A stretch of 64,000 bases of DNA, from assembly GCA_966211525.1 (NCBI GenBank), contig CBIHOZ010000011.1, positions 9,114 through 73,113 on the forward strand. Reading direction: 5' to 3'. A model generated the notes under the pieces. The model saw nothing but the letters and a program-made list of their open reading frames with translations. It had not been told where the DNA came from and did no database searches. Positions 54,827 through 63,994 of the stretch are shown in pieces; positions within the stretch are counted from its first letter, which is position 1, and each line of letters starts with the position of its first letter. Source of the stretch: Ohtaekwangia sp966211525. Lineage in GTDB: Bacteria > Bacteroidota > Bacteroidia > Cytophagales > Cyclobacteriaceae. A program made the translations under genes and the position numbers.

Positions 54827-54920
54827 GATGGATCAGAAATAAAATTTGCACAGGTGAGACTGAAGTATTTTATTCATAGTATTAAACTGGTAAAATTTAG
54901 CATCAGGCAAGCGTTAAAGA

Positions 54921-55496
54921 ATGGAGTTTTTCAAGTATAAAAATCAACTTAAACCAGAGAAAGGAAGGCTGCTTATCTCAGAGCCTTTTCTTCCCGATCC
55001 TAATTTTGAGCGCACCGTAGTGTTATTGTGCGAGCATAATGATGAAGGTTCATTTGGCTTCGTTGTAAATAAACCCTCTATATTGAAAGTAAATGAAGTG
55101 ATGGAGGATATCAAAAAACTCGAAGATATCGTTTATGTAGGTGGGCCTGTTCAACAGGACACGCTGCATTTTCTTCATCGCAATACTACGCTTGAAGGAG
55201 CCGTTAATGTAGCGCACGAAGTATACTGGGGGGGAGACTTTGAAGGACTTATATCACAAATCGATATGGGTGTTATTCTCTCAAAAGATATTCGGTTTTA
55301 CCTGGGATACAGCGGCTGGGGCCCCGGACAATTGGAAGCTGAACTGGAAGAGGAGTCGTGGATTGTGTGTGATTTTGCTACCGATGAGTTGCTTTTTGAT
55401 ACCGAGCCTGCCATGATCTGGAAGAAAGCACTGGATAGTATGGGTGGTCGTTTTTCGATATATTCGAACTACCCTGTGGATCCTCGTATGAATTAG
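54921..55496 (+). CDS. yqgE: YqgE/AlgH-family protein
   Basis: The 191-residue protein has the family blocks GRLLISEPFLPDPNFERTVVLLCEHN, GSFGFVVNKP, VYVGGPVQQDTLHFLH and YLGYSGWGPGQLEAEL. No enzymatic role is established. The divergent pdxH neighbour recurs in Bacteroidota. Confidence 0.95.
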   Translation: MEFFKYKNQLKPEKGRLLISEPFLPDPNFERTVVLLCEHNDEGSFGFVVNKPSILKVNEVMEDIKKLEDIVYVGGPVQQDTLHFLHRNTTLEGAVNVAHEVYWGGDFEGLISQIDMGVILSKDIRFYLGYSGWGPGQLEAELEEESWIVCDFATDELLFDTEPAMIWKKALDSMGGRFSIYSNYPVDPRMN

Positions 55497-55549
55497 GCAT
55501 TTTTAGTTAAATTTACGCTAAGCGCGTACCATAGAACGATTTATTGACC

Positions 55550-57397
55550 ATGGAAATGGAAAGAGATAAAAGAGAGGAAAATGTACAGGAAGCCGGATTG
55601 GCTGAACGCCATGGCGATACGTTACACTCTGAAATAGATTTAGCAGATCATCACGATGCCACAACGGATGAGGTACTGGAAGAAGAGCATATAGACTATA
55701 GCCACTTCTCGAAGCACGAACTCGCTAACCTGGTAAAGGATCTTGCTAAAGAAGATAACTTTAAACGTGTTGATAATATACTGCGCGAGGTAAAGCCGTT
55801 GTATGATGATATGCGTGAGAAGGAAAGAGCTGAAGCGCTTATTAAATTTATAGCAGACGGTGGTATAGCAGAAGACTTCGAGTATAAAGGTGATGAATCT
55901 GATTTAGTCTTCGATGCAAACCTGAAACTTATTCGCGACAGAAGAACCAATCACCTGCGTCAGCAGGAAGAACGTAAGAATGATAACCTTCGCAGAAAGC
56001 AGGACCTTCTTGAAAAGATACGCGAGCTTGCCGACTCTCAGAATTCAGATGAACAGTTCGAACAATTCAAAGAGCTGCAGAAAGAATGGAAAGGTATAGG
56101 CCCTGTACCAAGCGCGCATGCAAAAACACTTTGGGCAAATTACCATGCACTGGTCGATCGCTTCTATGATAATCAAAGTATATATTTTGAACTGAAGGAG
56201 CTTGATCGCAAGCGAAACCTCGAGGCAAAAATTGAACTTTGTGTACGCGCAGAAAAATTAGCAGAAGTTGAGATCATCAAAGATGCTATACGCGAACTCA
56301 ACGAACTTCACCACGAATTCAAACATATAGGTCCTGTACCGAAAGATGACAAGGAGGTAGTATGGCAACGCTTCAAGGCAGCATCGGATGCAGTATATGC
56401 GAAGCGCGATCAATATCTGCAGAAACTTCAGCAGGAGCTGCACGGTAATCTTGATCTGAAAGCAAAGCTTAGCGATGACGTGCAGGAGTACGCTACGTTT
56501 GACTCAGACCGCATCAAGGAATGGAACCAGAAGACGAAAGATATACTGGAGATCCAGAAACGTTGGGAAGTTATAGGCGGCTTACCACGCGCGAAAGCAA
56601 AAGAAGTCAACAAGAAATTCTGGGGCGCATTCAAAGCGTTCTTCAATAATAAAAATGCGTTCTTTAAGAAGCTCGATGAAGAGCGTGAGAAGAACCTGCA
56701 GTTAAAGAATGAACTCGTTGAGAAGGCAAATGCGCTGAGAGAAAGCCATGACTGGGAGAAGACTTCCAACGAATTGAAAGCACTTCAGCAACGCTGGAAG
56801 GAGATCGGCCCTGTGCCGGAAAAATTCCGCGAGAAAGTATTCAAAGACTTCAAAGATGCCTGCGATTTCTTCTTCGATCAGAGACGTACCCAACACGGTA
56901 AAATCGAGAACGAGCAAGCCGACAATCTCAAACAGAAAGAAGAGATCTGTACTATATTGGAGAGCCATGCAGCAGCAGGAACGGCCGCTCCGAATTTGTT
57001 AAAGGAACTTCAGGATCGTTTCAACGCGATTGGTTTCGTACCGAGAAAAGATATCAGCGCCATTCGTAATCGCTATCACGAAGCTGTGGATAAGTTTGTA
57101 AGCCACATTCAGGGCTTCAGCGAAGACGATAAGAGCAAGCTTTTATTGGAGAACCAGTTGAGTGATCTCAAGAACGATCCGATGGCAGAGCGCAAAATAT
57201 ACCAGAAAGAACAAGCCATCCGCAAGAAGATCAGCAAAGTTGAAAACGACATTGCCCTTTGGAAAAACAACCTTGAGTTCTTCTCGCGTTCACAGAATGC
57301 CGAAAGCGTACGTGCCGAGTTCAACGACAAGATCAAAGAAGCAGGCGATCACCTCAAACAATTAAAAGATCAGCTAAAACTTCTCAAAACGATTTAA
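55550..57397 (+). CDS. DUF349-domain coiled-coil protein
   Basis: From ATG 55550 the protein has 615 residues. After an acidic N-terminus there are several DUF349 units, each marked by W..IGPVP (for example KEWKGIGPVPSAHAKTLW, HEFKHIGPVPKDDKEVVW, QRWKEIGPVPEKFREKVF), linked by charged coiled coil. The function is unknown. A TTG start two codons earlier is less likely. A terminator follows. Confidence 0.9.
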   Translation: MEMERDKREENVQEAGLAERHGDTLHSEIDLADHHDATTDEVLEEEHIDYSHFSKHELANLVKDLAKEDNFKRVDNILREVKPLYDDMREKERAEALIKFIADGGIAEDFEYKGDESDLVFDANLKLIRDRRTNHLRQQEERKNDNLRRKQDLLEKIRELADSQNSDEQFEQFKELQKEWKGIGPVPSAHAKTLWANYHALVDRFYDNQSIYFELKELDRKRNLEAKIELCVRAEKLAEVEIIKDAIRELNELHHEFKHIGPVPKDDKEVVWQRFKAASDAVYAKRDQYLQKLQQELHGNLDLKAKLSDDVQEYATFDSDRIKEWNQKTKDILEIQKRWEVIGGLPRAKAKEVNKKFWGAFKAFFNNKNAFFKKLDEEREKNLQLKNELVEKANALRESHDWEKTSNELKALQQRWKEIGPVPEKFREKVFKDFKDACDFFFDQRRTQHGKIENEQADNLKQKEEICTILESHAAAGTAAPNLLKELQDRFNAIGFVPRKDISAIRNRYHEAVDKFVSHIQGFSEDDKSKLLLENQLSDLKNDPMAERKIYQKEQAIRKKISKVENDIALWKNNLEFFSRSQNAESVRAEFNDKIKEAGDHLKQLKDQLKLLKTI

Positions 57398-57426
57398 TAC
57401 GATCACCAATATTTACATCACACAAA

Positions 57427-57458
57427 AAATGCTGAAAGAAATTTCAGCATTTTTCATT
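57427..57458 (+). terminator. Intrinsic terminator after the DUF349 gene
   Basis: A perfect 11-bp stem AAATGCTGAAA / TTTCAGCATTT with a 4-nt loop is followed by TTCATTT. Confidence 0.85.
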
Positions 57459-57519
57459 TATACCATTTTTCAAAGCAAGCAAAGTATATATAGTTATCGA
57501 GTATACTATCCCTCCAGAC

Positions 57520-57570
57520 AATCTTCCAATCTTATAATTTTAAAATCTTAAAATTTAAAAATCTTCCAAT
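57520..57570. repeat. AATCTTCCAAT repeats in AT-rich spacer
   Basis: AATCTTCCAAT occurs at 57520-57530 and 57560-57570, separated by TAAAATCTTAAAATTTAAAA-like sequence. It is the reverse complement of the unit at 6211-6245. Confidence 0.55.
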
Positions 57571-57595
57571 CTCAAAACCCCCAAGTTCATAAACG

Positions 57596-57622
57596 AAAAA
57601 AGCGGTCTGTTAAACCGCTTCA
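57596..57622 (-). terminator. Terminator of the tRNA-Thr gene
   Basis: On the minus strand AAGCGGTT...GACCGCTT is followed by TTTT, about 10 nt after the tRNA 3' end. Confidence 0.75.
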
Positions 57623-57630
57623 TTTTTCTG

Positions 57631-57703
<73 letters not shown>

Positions 57704-57810
57704 TTACTTTTCAACGCCTTCTGCGTTAATGAGGGTGCAAAAATAAATCAAGAATGCATATCCGCAAATCTTTATTCAAAATTAGTTAAGATTTTTTAGA
57801 AAATTTTAGC

Positions 57811-57860
57811 CTAATATTTTTAGATAATCACATTTTTTATAACTAAAAATATTAGTTTTG
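57811..57860 (+). promoter_or_regulatory. Operator-like 13-bp inverted repeat over the radical-SAM promoter
   Basis: CTAATATTTTTAG (57811-57823) and its exact reverse complement (57843-57855) are 19 bp apart. The right arm overlaps a perfect -7 box TAGTTTTG (57853-57860). Transcription would start about 8 nt before the ATG. Confidence 0.5.
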
Positions 57861-57874
57861 ATTGTTAAGTGCTT

Positions 57875-59128
57875 ATGTATATGTGGGATAGAATTCAGGA
57901 GAAGCTTGAGATACTTTCTGATGCTGCCAAATACGATGTGTCGTGTTCTTCGAGCGGCAGTAAACGCAGTAACGATTCGAAAGGACTTGGTCATACAACA
58001 GGTGCTGGTATCTGTCACAGCTATACCGAAGATGGTCGCTGTGTGTCGTTATTAAAAATTTTGCTTACGAATTATTGTATTTACGATTGTGCGTATTGCG
58101 TATCGCGAAGAAGTAACGATGTGAAGCGTGTCGGGTTCACTGTAAAGGAAGCAGTGGAGCTTACCATTAATTTTTACAGGCGAAACTATATCGAAGGACT
58201 TTTTCTCAGCTCGGGTATCTTTAAAAATTCTGATTATACCATGGAGCGTCTGGTGCGTGTAGCAAAGACGCTGCGCACCGAACATCGCTTCAACGGATAT
58301 ATACATCTCAAAACCATTCCCGGCTGTAGTGAAGAGCTTGTAAAGCAGGCAGCACTATATGCAGATCGCCTGAGCGTAAATATAGAATTGCCATCGGAGA
58401 GTAGTTTAAAAGCATTGGCTCCGGAAAAAAATAAAACGGACATCATCCGCCCGATGTCGTATCTCAGCAATAGTATAGAAGCGTATGCCGATGAAAAGAA
58501 AGTAATTAAAAGTACACCGGCATTTGCACCGGCCGGACAAAGTACACAAATGGTAGTAGGAGCGAGTCCGGAGAATGATCTCCAGGTAATGACCATTGCT
58601 GATGCCCTTTATAAAAAGTATAAACTTCGCAGGGTATATTATTCTGGTTACGTTCCTGTATCCAACGATAGTCGTTTGCCACAGCTAGGTACTCCCGTAC
58701 CGATGATTCGCGAAAATCGGTTATACCAGGCTGACTGGCTGATGCGCTTCTATAAATTTTCGCTTCGTGAAATAGTAGACCCGGCACATCCTCAACTCGA
58801 CCTTGATATAGATCCGAAACTCAGCTGGGCGCTGCGCAATCTTCACCAGTTCCCCATCGATATAAACCGCGCTGACTACGAAATGATTTTACGCGTACCC
58901 GGTATCGGCGTGCAATCGGCCTTGCGTATTGTACAGGGACGAAGGTATAGCAAGCTGGGATGGGATCAACTCAAACAAATGGGTATAGCGGTTAGTCGCG
59001 CGAAACACTTTATAGTCTGTACCAGTAAAGAGCATCCGCGTGATGTAAACGAAGCAGCCTTGCGACAGCAGATCTTACGGCAAAGTAAATATGCCGCTAC
59101 GTTAACGCCTCAACTCTCGATCTTCTGA
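57875..59128 (+). CDS. Putative DNA modification/repair radical SAM protein (TIGR03916 type)
   Basis: The protein has about 417 residues. The opening EKLEILSDAAKYDVSCSSSG is family-typical, the radical-SAM cluster motif CIYDCAYC lies near residue 74, and a C-terminal helix-hairpin-helix (MILRVPGIGVQSALRIVQG) should bind DNA. It forms a two-gene cassette with the next gene. Starts at 57869 (GTG), 57875 and 57881 (ATG) are possible; I chose 57875. The chemistry is uncharacterised. Confidence 0.9.
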   Translation: MYMWDRIQEKLEILSDAAKYDVSCSSSGSKRSNDSKGLGHTTGAGICHSYTEDGRCVSLLKILLTNYCIYDCAYCVSRRSNDVKRVGFTVKEAVELTINFYRRNYIEGLFLSSGIFKNSDYTMERLVRVAKTLRTEHRFNGYIHLKTIPGCSEELVKQAALYADRLSVNIELPSESSLKALAPEKNKTDIIRPMSYLSNSIEAYADEKKVIKSTPAFAPAGQSTQMVVGASPENDLQVMTIADALYKKYKLRRVYYSGYVPVSNDSRLPQLGTPVPMIRENRLYQADWLMRFYKFSLREIVDPAHPQLDLDIDPKLSWALRNLHQFPIDINRADYEMILRVPGIGVQSALRIVQGRRYSKLGWDQLKQMGIAVSRAKHFIVCTSKEHPRDVNEAALRQQILRQSKYAATLTPQLSIF

Positions 59129-59902
59129 ATGACGCAACTGGTATACGATGGAAGCTTTGAAGGATTACTTACCGCGATCTTTGAACTATACGAGCGGAAG
59201 ATAGCCGATGCATCTCTCGTGAGGAGCGAACACTATCAGCCTCAGTTAATCGCTTCGTCCCTGCAAATTATACCCGATCAAAAAAAAGCCGAGCGTGTAT
59301 GGAATGGACTGAAGCAAAAACTTCCGGTTGATAAACGTAATGAAATATACCAATGCTTTTTGTCCGAGCTTCCGGAGATGGAAGGTATACTGGTCTCATT
59401 TATACGCCACGTGTTTGATAGTAAACATGCTGTAGAGAAAGACTATAGTAACAAATCCGTTCTGGCTCTAGAACAGATCGCGCACAAGGTATACCGCGAG
59501 AAACATCGCATGGAAGCATTCGTACGGTTTCAGCGGACGGCTGACGATTTATATATATCTTCCATTGAGCCTGATTTTAACGTACTTCCACTCATCATCA
59601 CACATTTCCAGGAACGTTATGCCGATCAGCACTGGCTCATTTACGATAACAGGCGCCACTACGGTATACACTATAATAAAGATACATTCAGTGTGCAGGA
59701 GGTTCGAATGGAGTGGGAGGTAGCAGCACATCACGAGTTTCTGCCGGAGTCTACCTGCCATGAAGAAGAGATGGTATATCAGTCGTTGTGGAAGAGTTAT
59801 TTTCAGACTATAAATATTCAGGCGAGGAACAATCGCAAGCTTCACATTCGGCATGTACCAACGCGGTATTGGAAGTACCTTACCGAAAAGCGAACATCAT
59901 GA
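59129..59902 (+). CDS. TIGR03915/DUF4130-family putative DNA repair protein
   Basis: The 257-residue protein opens LVYDGSFEGLLTAIFELYERK and contains EKHRMEAFVRFQRTADDLYI and the C-terminal HWLIYDNRRHYGIHYN and EEEMVYQSLWKSYFQ blocks of the family. Its ATG directly follows the radical-SAM stop. The two families co-occur in many genomes, so joint action on DNA is likely but unproven. Confidence 0.9.
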   Translation: MTQLVYDGSFEGLLTAIFELYERKIADASLVRSEHYQPQLIASSLQIIPDQKKAERVWNGLKQKLPVDKRNEIYQCFLSELPEMEGILVSFIRHVFDSKHAVEKDYSNKSVLALEQIAHKVYREKHRMEAFVRFQRTADDLYISSIEPDFNVLPLIITHFQERYADQHWLIYDNRRHYGIHYNKDTFSVQEVRMEWEVAAHHEFLPESTCHEEEMVYQSLWKSYFQTINIQARNNRKLHIRHVPTRYWKYLTEKRTS

Positions 59903-60036
59903 CTTATGTGGAGCAATTTGCTCACTAACTCCTGTATCGGGCCGCAGGCAATCTTATATCATTTCCACGCAACAGGCATAACATTTTAAAACGTATAGTA
60001 TAAATAAATTTTATCAACCTTTAAACGATTAAAACT

Positions 60037-60204
60037 ATGTTACGCTGGGCTGCAATCTTTTTTATCATTGCCATTATAGCGGCAATATTCGGATTTGGCG
60101 GAATTGCAGAAGGTGCTGCATCTATAGCCAAGGTATTGTTCTTCGTTTTCATTATAGGTTTTGTTATTGTGATTGCCTTTGGAGCTACGCTCTTTAAGAA
60201 GTAA
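60037..60204 (+). CDS. DUF1328-family small membrane protein (YtjA-like)
   Basis: The 55-residue protein has two membrane helices: MLRWAAIFFIIAIIAAIFGF with the family GIAEGAASIAKVLFF following, then a second helix VFIIGFVIVIAFG. Ends LFKK. The family is widespread and of unknown function, often stress-linked. Confidence 0.9.
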   Translation: MLRWAAIFFIIAIIAAIFGFGGIAEGAASIAKVLFFVFIIGFVIVIAFGATLFKK

Positions 60205-60223
60205 TAACCTGTAAGATCGAAGA

Positions 60224-61513
60224 ATGAAAGCGATCGTATGCATTATCGTAGTGACACTTCTTTCATTTGAAAGTTTTTCACAAAACGATACACAACCAAA
60301 AAATAAAGAGCTGTCTGATAATCTTCCCCCACCGCATGCTACTAAATCCTCCATGAACTTTAGTAACGTGACCGGGTGGGCGGAAGGTCAGACTCCCCAG
60401 GCTCCTCCGGGATTTACCGTTACGCGTTTTGCGGATGGATTTGAAAATCCGCGTTGGCTATATATTACACCGAACGGAGATATACTCGTAGCCGAAAGTA
60501 ATTCCAATTATTCTTTACTGATGCGAATCGGCGGGTGGATCATTGGCGCATCCAAATCCAAAAATATGCGCAAGAGTGCTGATCGCATTACACTGCTGCG
60601 CGACACCAATGGCGATGGTAAACCGGACACGCGTCAAACATTTCTCACCAAACTCAACCAGCCTTTTGGTATGCTCGTATTGGACAACTGGTTTTATGTT
60701 GCCAACACGGATGCGGTGTGGCGTTATCCCTATAAACCCGGACAACTTTCTATAACCGATAAAGGTCAGAAGATCATAGATCTGCCTGCCGGTAAAATTA
60801 ACCAGCATTGGACGCGCAACATCATCGCGAGTAAAGACGGGAAGAAACTATATATAGCGGTCGGATCGGGAACGAACATCGCTGAGAAAGGTATAAAGAG
60901 TGAATACCTGCGGGCCGCTATACTTGAAATGAACCCCGATGGGTCGGGATTAAAAGTATATGCAAGCGGACTGCGCAATCCGGTAGGAATGGATTGGTCA
61001 GACAATACACTTTGGACAGTAGTAAATGAACGTGATGGTTTGGGAGATGACCTGGTGCCCGATTACCTCACCAGCGTAAAAGAAGACGGCTTCTACGGAT
61101 GGCCCTGGATATACCACGGTCGTACCGATGAACGTGTAAAAGAACCGAAGCCCGGTGTACTCGATAAGTATATAAAACCGGATGTTGATGTCGGAGCGCA
61201 TACGGCCTCACTCGGACTTGCCTTTTATGATAAGAAAGCATTTCCTGAAAAGTATCATCGCGGTGCATTTATAGCACAGCATGGTTCATGGAATCGATCT
61301 GTCCTCTCGGGGTATAAAGTAGTTTTTGTTCCGTTTGACGACAACGGTAAGCCTACTGGTAAAGACGAAGATTTCCTGACAGGCTTCGTAGCCAACCTCG
61401 ATAAAGAAAAAGTGCACGGACGCCCGGTATGCGTTCGGGTAACTCCGGATGGATCGCTGTTGATAACCGATGACACCAGCAATGTGATCTGGAAAGTGAG
61501 TGTCGCTAAATAA
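60224..61513 (+). CDS. PQQ-dependent sugar/sorbosone dehydrogenase-like protein
   Basis: The 429-residue protein has a signal peptide ending ESFSQ and a six-bladed beta-propeller with the family marks GFENPRWLYITPNGDILVAES, RNIIASKDGKKLYIAVGSG, GLRNPVGMDW, NERDGLGDDLVPDY and IAQHGSWNRS. Relatives oxidise sugars or sorbosone using PQQ in the periplasm. The substrate is unknown. Confidence 0.88.
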   Translation: MKAIVCIIVVTLLSFESFSQNDTQPKNKELSDNLPPPHATKSSMNFSNVTGWAEGQTPQAPPGFTVTRFADGFENPRWLYITPNGDILVAESNSNYSLLMRIGGWIIGASKSKNMRKSADRITLLRDTNGDGKPDTRQTFLTKLNQPFGMLVLDNWFYVANTDAVWRYPYKPGQLSITDKGQKIIDLPAGKINQHWTRNIIASKDGKKLYIAVGSGTNIAEKGIKSEYLRAAILEMNPDGSGLKVYASGLRNPVGMDWSDNTLWTVVNERDGLGDDLVPDYLTSVKEDGFYGWPWIYHGRTDERVKEPKPGVLDKYIKPDVDVGAHTASLGLAFYDKKAFPEKYHRGAFIAQHGSWNRSVLSGYKVVFVPFDDNGKPTGKDEDFLTGFVANLDKEKVHGRPVCVRVTPDGSLLITDDTSNVIWKVSVAK

Positions 61514-61591
61514 TACCACTAAATTTCTTTTCTGCGGGAATCTTCTGATATCTTGTACGGTTGATTTTACTATCTGTACAACGGTAACACC

Positions 61592-62530
61592 ATGAGCAAG
61601 AATCAGAATATCCCGATACACCGCAGCGAAGCGTTTGGTAAAGTATACTTTGACGAGGCACCCGATAAGGTTCCCCTGATTCGTAAACACAGCACAGAGT
61701 ATTTTGATATTCATCGGCGATGCAACAGCAAAAGTGCGATTGCTGTGCATCGCCTCGATTTCTATATGGTATTTCTCGTAACGGAGGGCGAGGGGCTGCA
61801 GACGTTTGGTTTGCAGGAACACTATATCCGCAAGAACATGCTATGTTTTGTAAGTCCGGATATGATTAGTGCCTGGAAAGCAGAAGGCGATGAACAACGG
61901 GGTTACTACTGCTCATTCTCGGATGACTTCTTCAACCTCGGTCGCGATAACAAAAACTTCCTGCATGAATTACCGTTCTTTCAGCTCGATGGAAATTCTG
62001 TACTTCATCTGACAGACGAACAGACTAAGCATTATCTCACATTGTTTGAAATGATGCACACCGAGTATAAACGGCGCAACGAGTTCTCAGATAATATACT
62101 TCGTGGATATTTGCACGCCCTGCTGAACAAAGCCTATGCACAATACGAGTCAGGCGCGCTGCCGTCAGAAAGCAACCGTTCGTCTATACGCCTGCTGAAG
62201 TCGTTTACCGCCTTGTACATGCGCGATTTCAAAACCATCAACAAAGGCAACGCTATCAAACTGAAAAAGATAGCCGAGTATGCTGACGAGCTTGGTATAT
62301 CTCAGAATCATTTGAATGATACCATCAAGTCACTCACCGGTAAATCAGCAGGACAACTCATCAAAGACCAACTCATCAAACAAGCCACGATGTGTCTCAA
62401 ACACTCACACAAAAGCATAAGCGAAATAGCGTACCGCCTCGGCTACGATGACCCCTCATACTTTGCCCGCTACTACAAAAGCCAAACCGGAAAGACACCA
62501 GCAGAATTTAGAAAGGCTGCTAGCCACTAG
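61592..62530 (+). CDS. AraC-family transcriptional regulator
   Basis: The 312-residue protein has an N-terminal cupin-like sensor half and a C-terminal double helix-turn-helix (KLKKIAEYADELGISQNHLN; SISEIAYRLGYDDPSYFARY). Its likely targets are neighbours such as the aldo/keto reductase downstream. Confidence 0.93.
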   Translation: MSKNQNIPIHRSEAFGKVYFDEAPDKVPLIRKHSTEYFDIHRRCNSKSAIAVHRLDFYMVFLVTEGEGLQTFGLQEHYIRKNMLCFVSPDMISAWKAEGDEQRGYYCSFSDDFFNLGRDNKNFLHELPFFQLDGNSVLHLTDEQTKHYLTLFEMMHTEYKRRNEFSDNILRGYLHALLNKAYAQYESGALPSESNRSSIRLLKSFTALYMRDFKTINKGNAIKLKKIAEYADELGISQNHLNDTIKSLTGKSAGQLIKDQLIKQATMCLKHSHKSISEIAYRLGYDDPSYFARYYKSQTGKTPAEFRKAASH

Positions 62531-62710
62531 CTGCCAGCTACTAGTAAGATGTTTGTGGTTTAACATATTTACCTAGTAGTAACGTGACTGGTATATAGTT
62601 ACGCAGCCTAACGATCCTCATCCAGCAGCCAGTAGCATGCAGCCAGCAGCCCTTCGTCTCGCAGCTCGCACCTCAAAGCTCACAGCTCCCCGTATTTCCT
62701 CCCAGCCATT
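62531..62710. repeat. Low-complexity AGC/CAGC-rich spacer
   Basis: The stretch holds many imperfect AGCTGCCAGC / AGCCAGCAGC / AGCTC words in no fixed period, unlike flanking DNA. No gene or clear hairpin is seen. Confidence 0.5.
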
Positions 62711-62782
62711 CCGTACTTTCTCCTGAACTATAACACATGCTGCCGGCAATTTTGTGTTCGTTAAATCAAACAATTAAACAGT

Positions 62783-63781
62783 ATGGAATACCGGCAATTA
62801 GGAAACGCAGGCTTGCGCGTTCCTGTAGTAAGTTTAGGAACAGGTACCTTCGGTGGTACAAATGATTTCTTTAAAAAATGGGGTGAAACAGATGTAGCGG
62901 AAGCAACGCGTCTTATTGATATATGTCTGGAGCGCGGGGTAAATTTCTTTGATACCGCCAATGTATACTCATTCGGAGCAGCTGAACAAATTTTAGGAGC
63001 GGCACTAAAAGGTAAGAGGAGTGAAGCGCTTATCTCTACCAAAGCAGGGTTTATGATGGGCAGTAACACAAACGACAGCGGAGCATCACGGTATCATTTG
63101 ATTCGGGAAGTGGAAGCAAGTCTCAAGCGCCTGGCAACCGACTATATAGATGTATACTTCATGCATGCGTTCGATCCGCTTACACCGGTAGAAGAAACCC
63201 TGGCTGCTCTTGATCATCTCATCGCGAGTGGAAAAATTCGCTATATAGGTTGTTCGAATTTTACGGCCTGGCAGGTAATGAAGTCGCTGGCAACTTCAGA
63301 GAAGTCTGGTCTTGCAAAATATATAGTGTACCAGGGATACTATTCGTTGATCGGTCGCGAATACGAATGGGAGTTGATGCCCATGGCTAAAGATCAAAAT
63401 ATAGGACTGATGGTATGGAGCGCTTTAGGCTGGGGACGCTTAACCGGAAAAATCCGCCCAGGCCAACCGTTGGGTGAAGGCCGCATTAAATCCGGAGGCG
63501 CTGCCGGTGGACCAGAGGTATCAGACGAATATTTATTCAAAGTGATTCACGCGTTGGATGAAGTGGCTGCTGAAACCGGTAAAAGTATACCACAGGTAGC
63601 CATCAACTGGTTACTGCAACGCCCTACCGTAAGTAACATAGTGATCGGAGCGCGCAACGAAAAGCAACTGATTGAGAACCTCGATGCCACCGGATGGAAC
63701 TTGACATCAGAGCAGGTTTCCAAACTCGAAGCAGCCAGCGAACAAAAGAAAATATACCCACACTGGGTAGGCATGCGTTAA
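62783..63781 (+). CDS. Aldo/keto reductase
   Basis: The 332-residue TIM barrel has the catalytic tetrad region: NFFDTANVYSFGAAEQILG (Asp, Tyr), TKAGF (Lys), DVYFMHAFDP (His) and the NADPH site near IVIGARNEKQLIENL. The substrate is unknown. The AraC gene lies just upstream. Confidence 0.95.
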   Translation: MEYRQLGNAGLRVPVVSLGTGTFGGTNDFFKKWGETDVAEATRLIDICLERGVNFFDTANVYSFGAAEQILGAALKGKRSEALISTKAGFMMGSNTNDSGASRYHLIREVEASLKRLATDYIDVYFMHAFDPLTPVEETLAALDHLIASGKIRYIGCSNFTAWQVMKSLATSEKSGLAKYIVYQGYYSLIGREYEWELMPMAKDQNIGLMVWSALGWGRLTGKIRPGQPLGEGRIKSGGAAGGPEVSDEYLFKVIHALDEVAAETGKSIPQVAINWLLQRPTVSNIVIGARNEKQLIENLDATGWNLTSEQVSKLEAASEQKKIYPHWVGMR

Positions 63782-63783
63782 CC

Positions 63784-63994
63784 GTCATTTCGAGCGAGCC
63801 GTGCTTGCTATAAAATGCACACGTGCCGCGAGAAACCCCCGTGTCACAATTGTATTCAAGGTGATGCAACGCATTATGCAACCTAAGCTTAAGAACACTT
63901 CGCTATATACCACGTGAGCGTTGCTCCGACACGGGGCTTCTCGCATGAAGCCTAGAGATATGAACCCAAAGCGCACGCTCGAAGTGACGTTGTA
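63784..63994. repeat. Long imperfect palindromic intergenic repeat
   Basis: The outer arms are CGTCATTTCGAGCG and CGCTCGAAGTGACG, the inner arms CGAGAAACCCCCGTGTC and GACACGGGGCTTCTCG. The whole element is about 210 bp and could fold on itself. The CGTCATTTCGAGC word is typical of dispersed Bacteroidota repeats. No gene is seen here. Confidence 0.65.
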
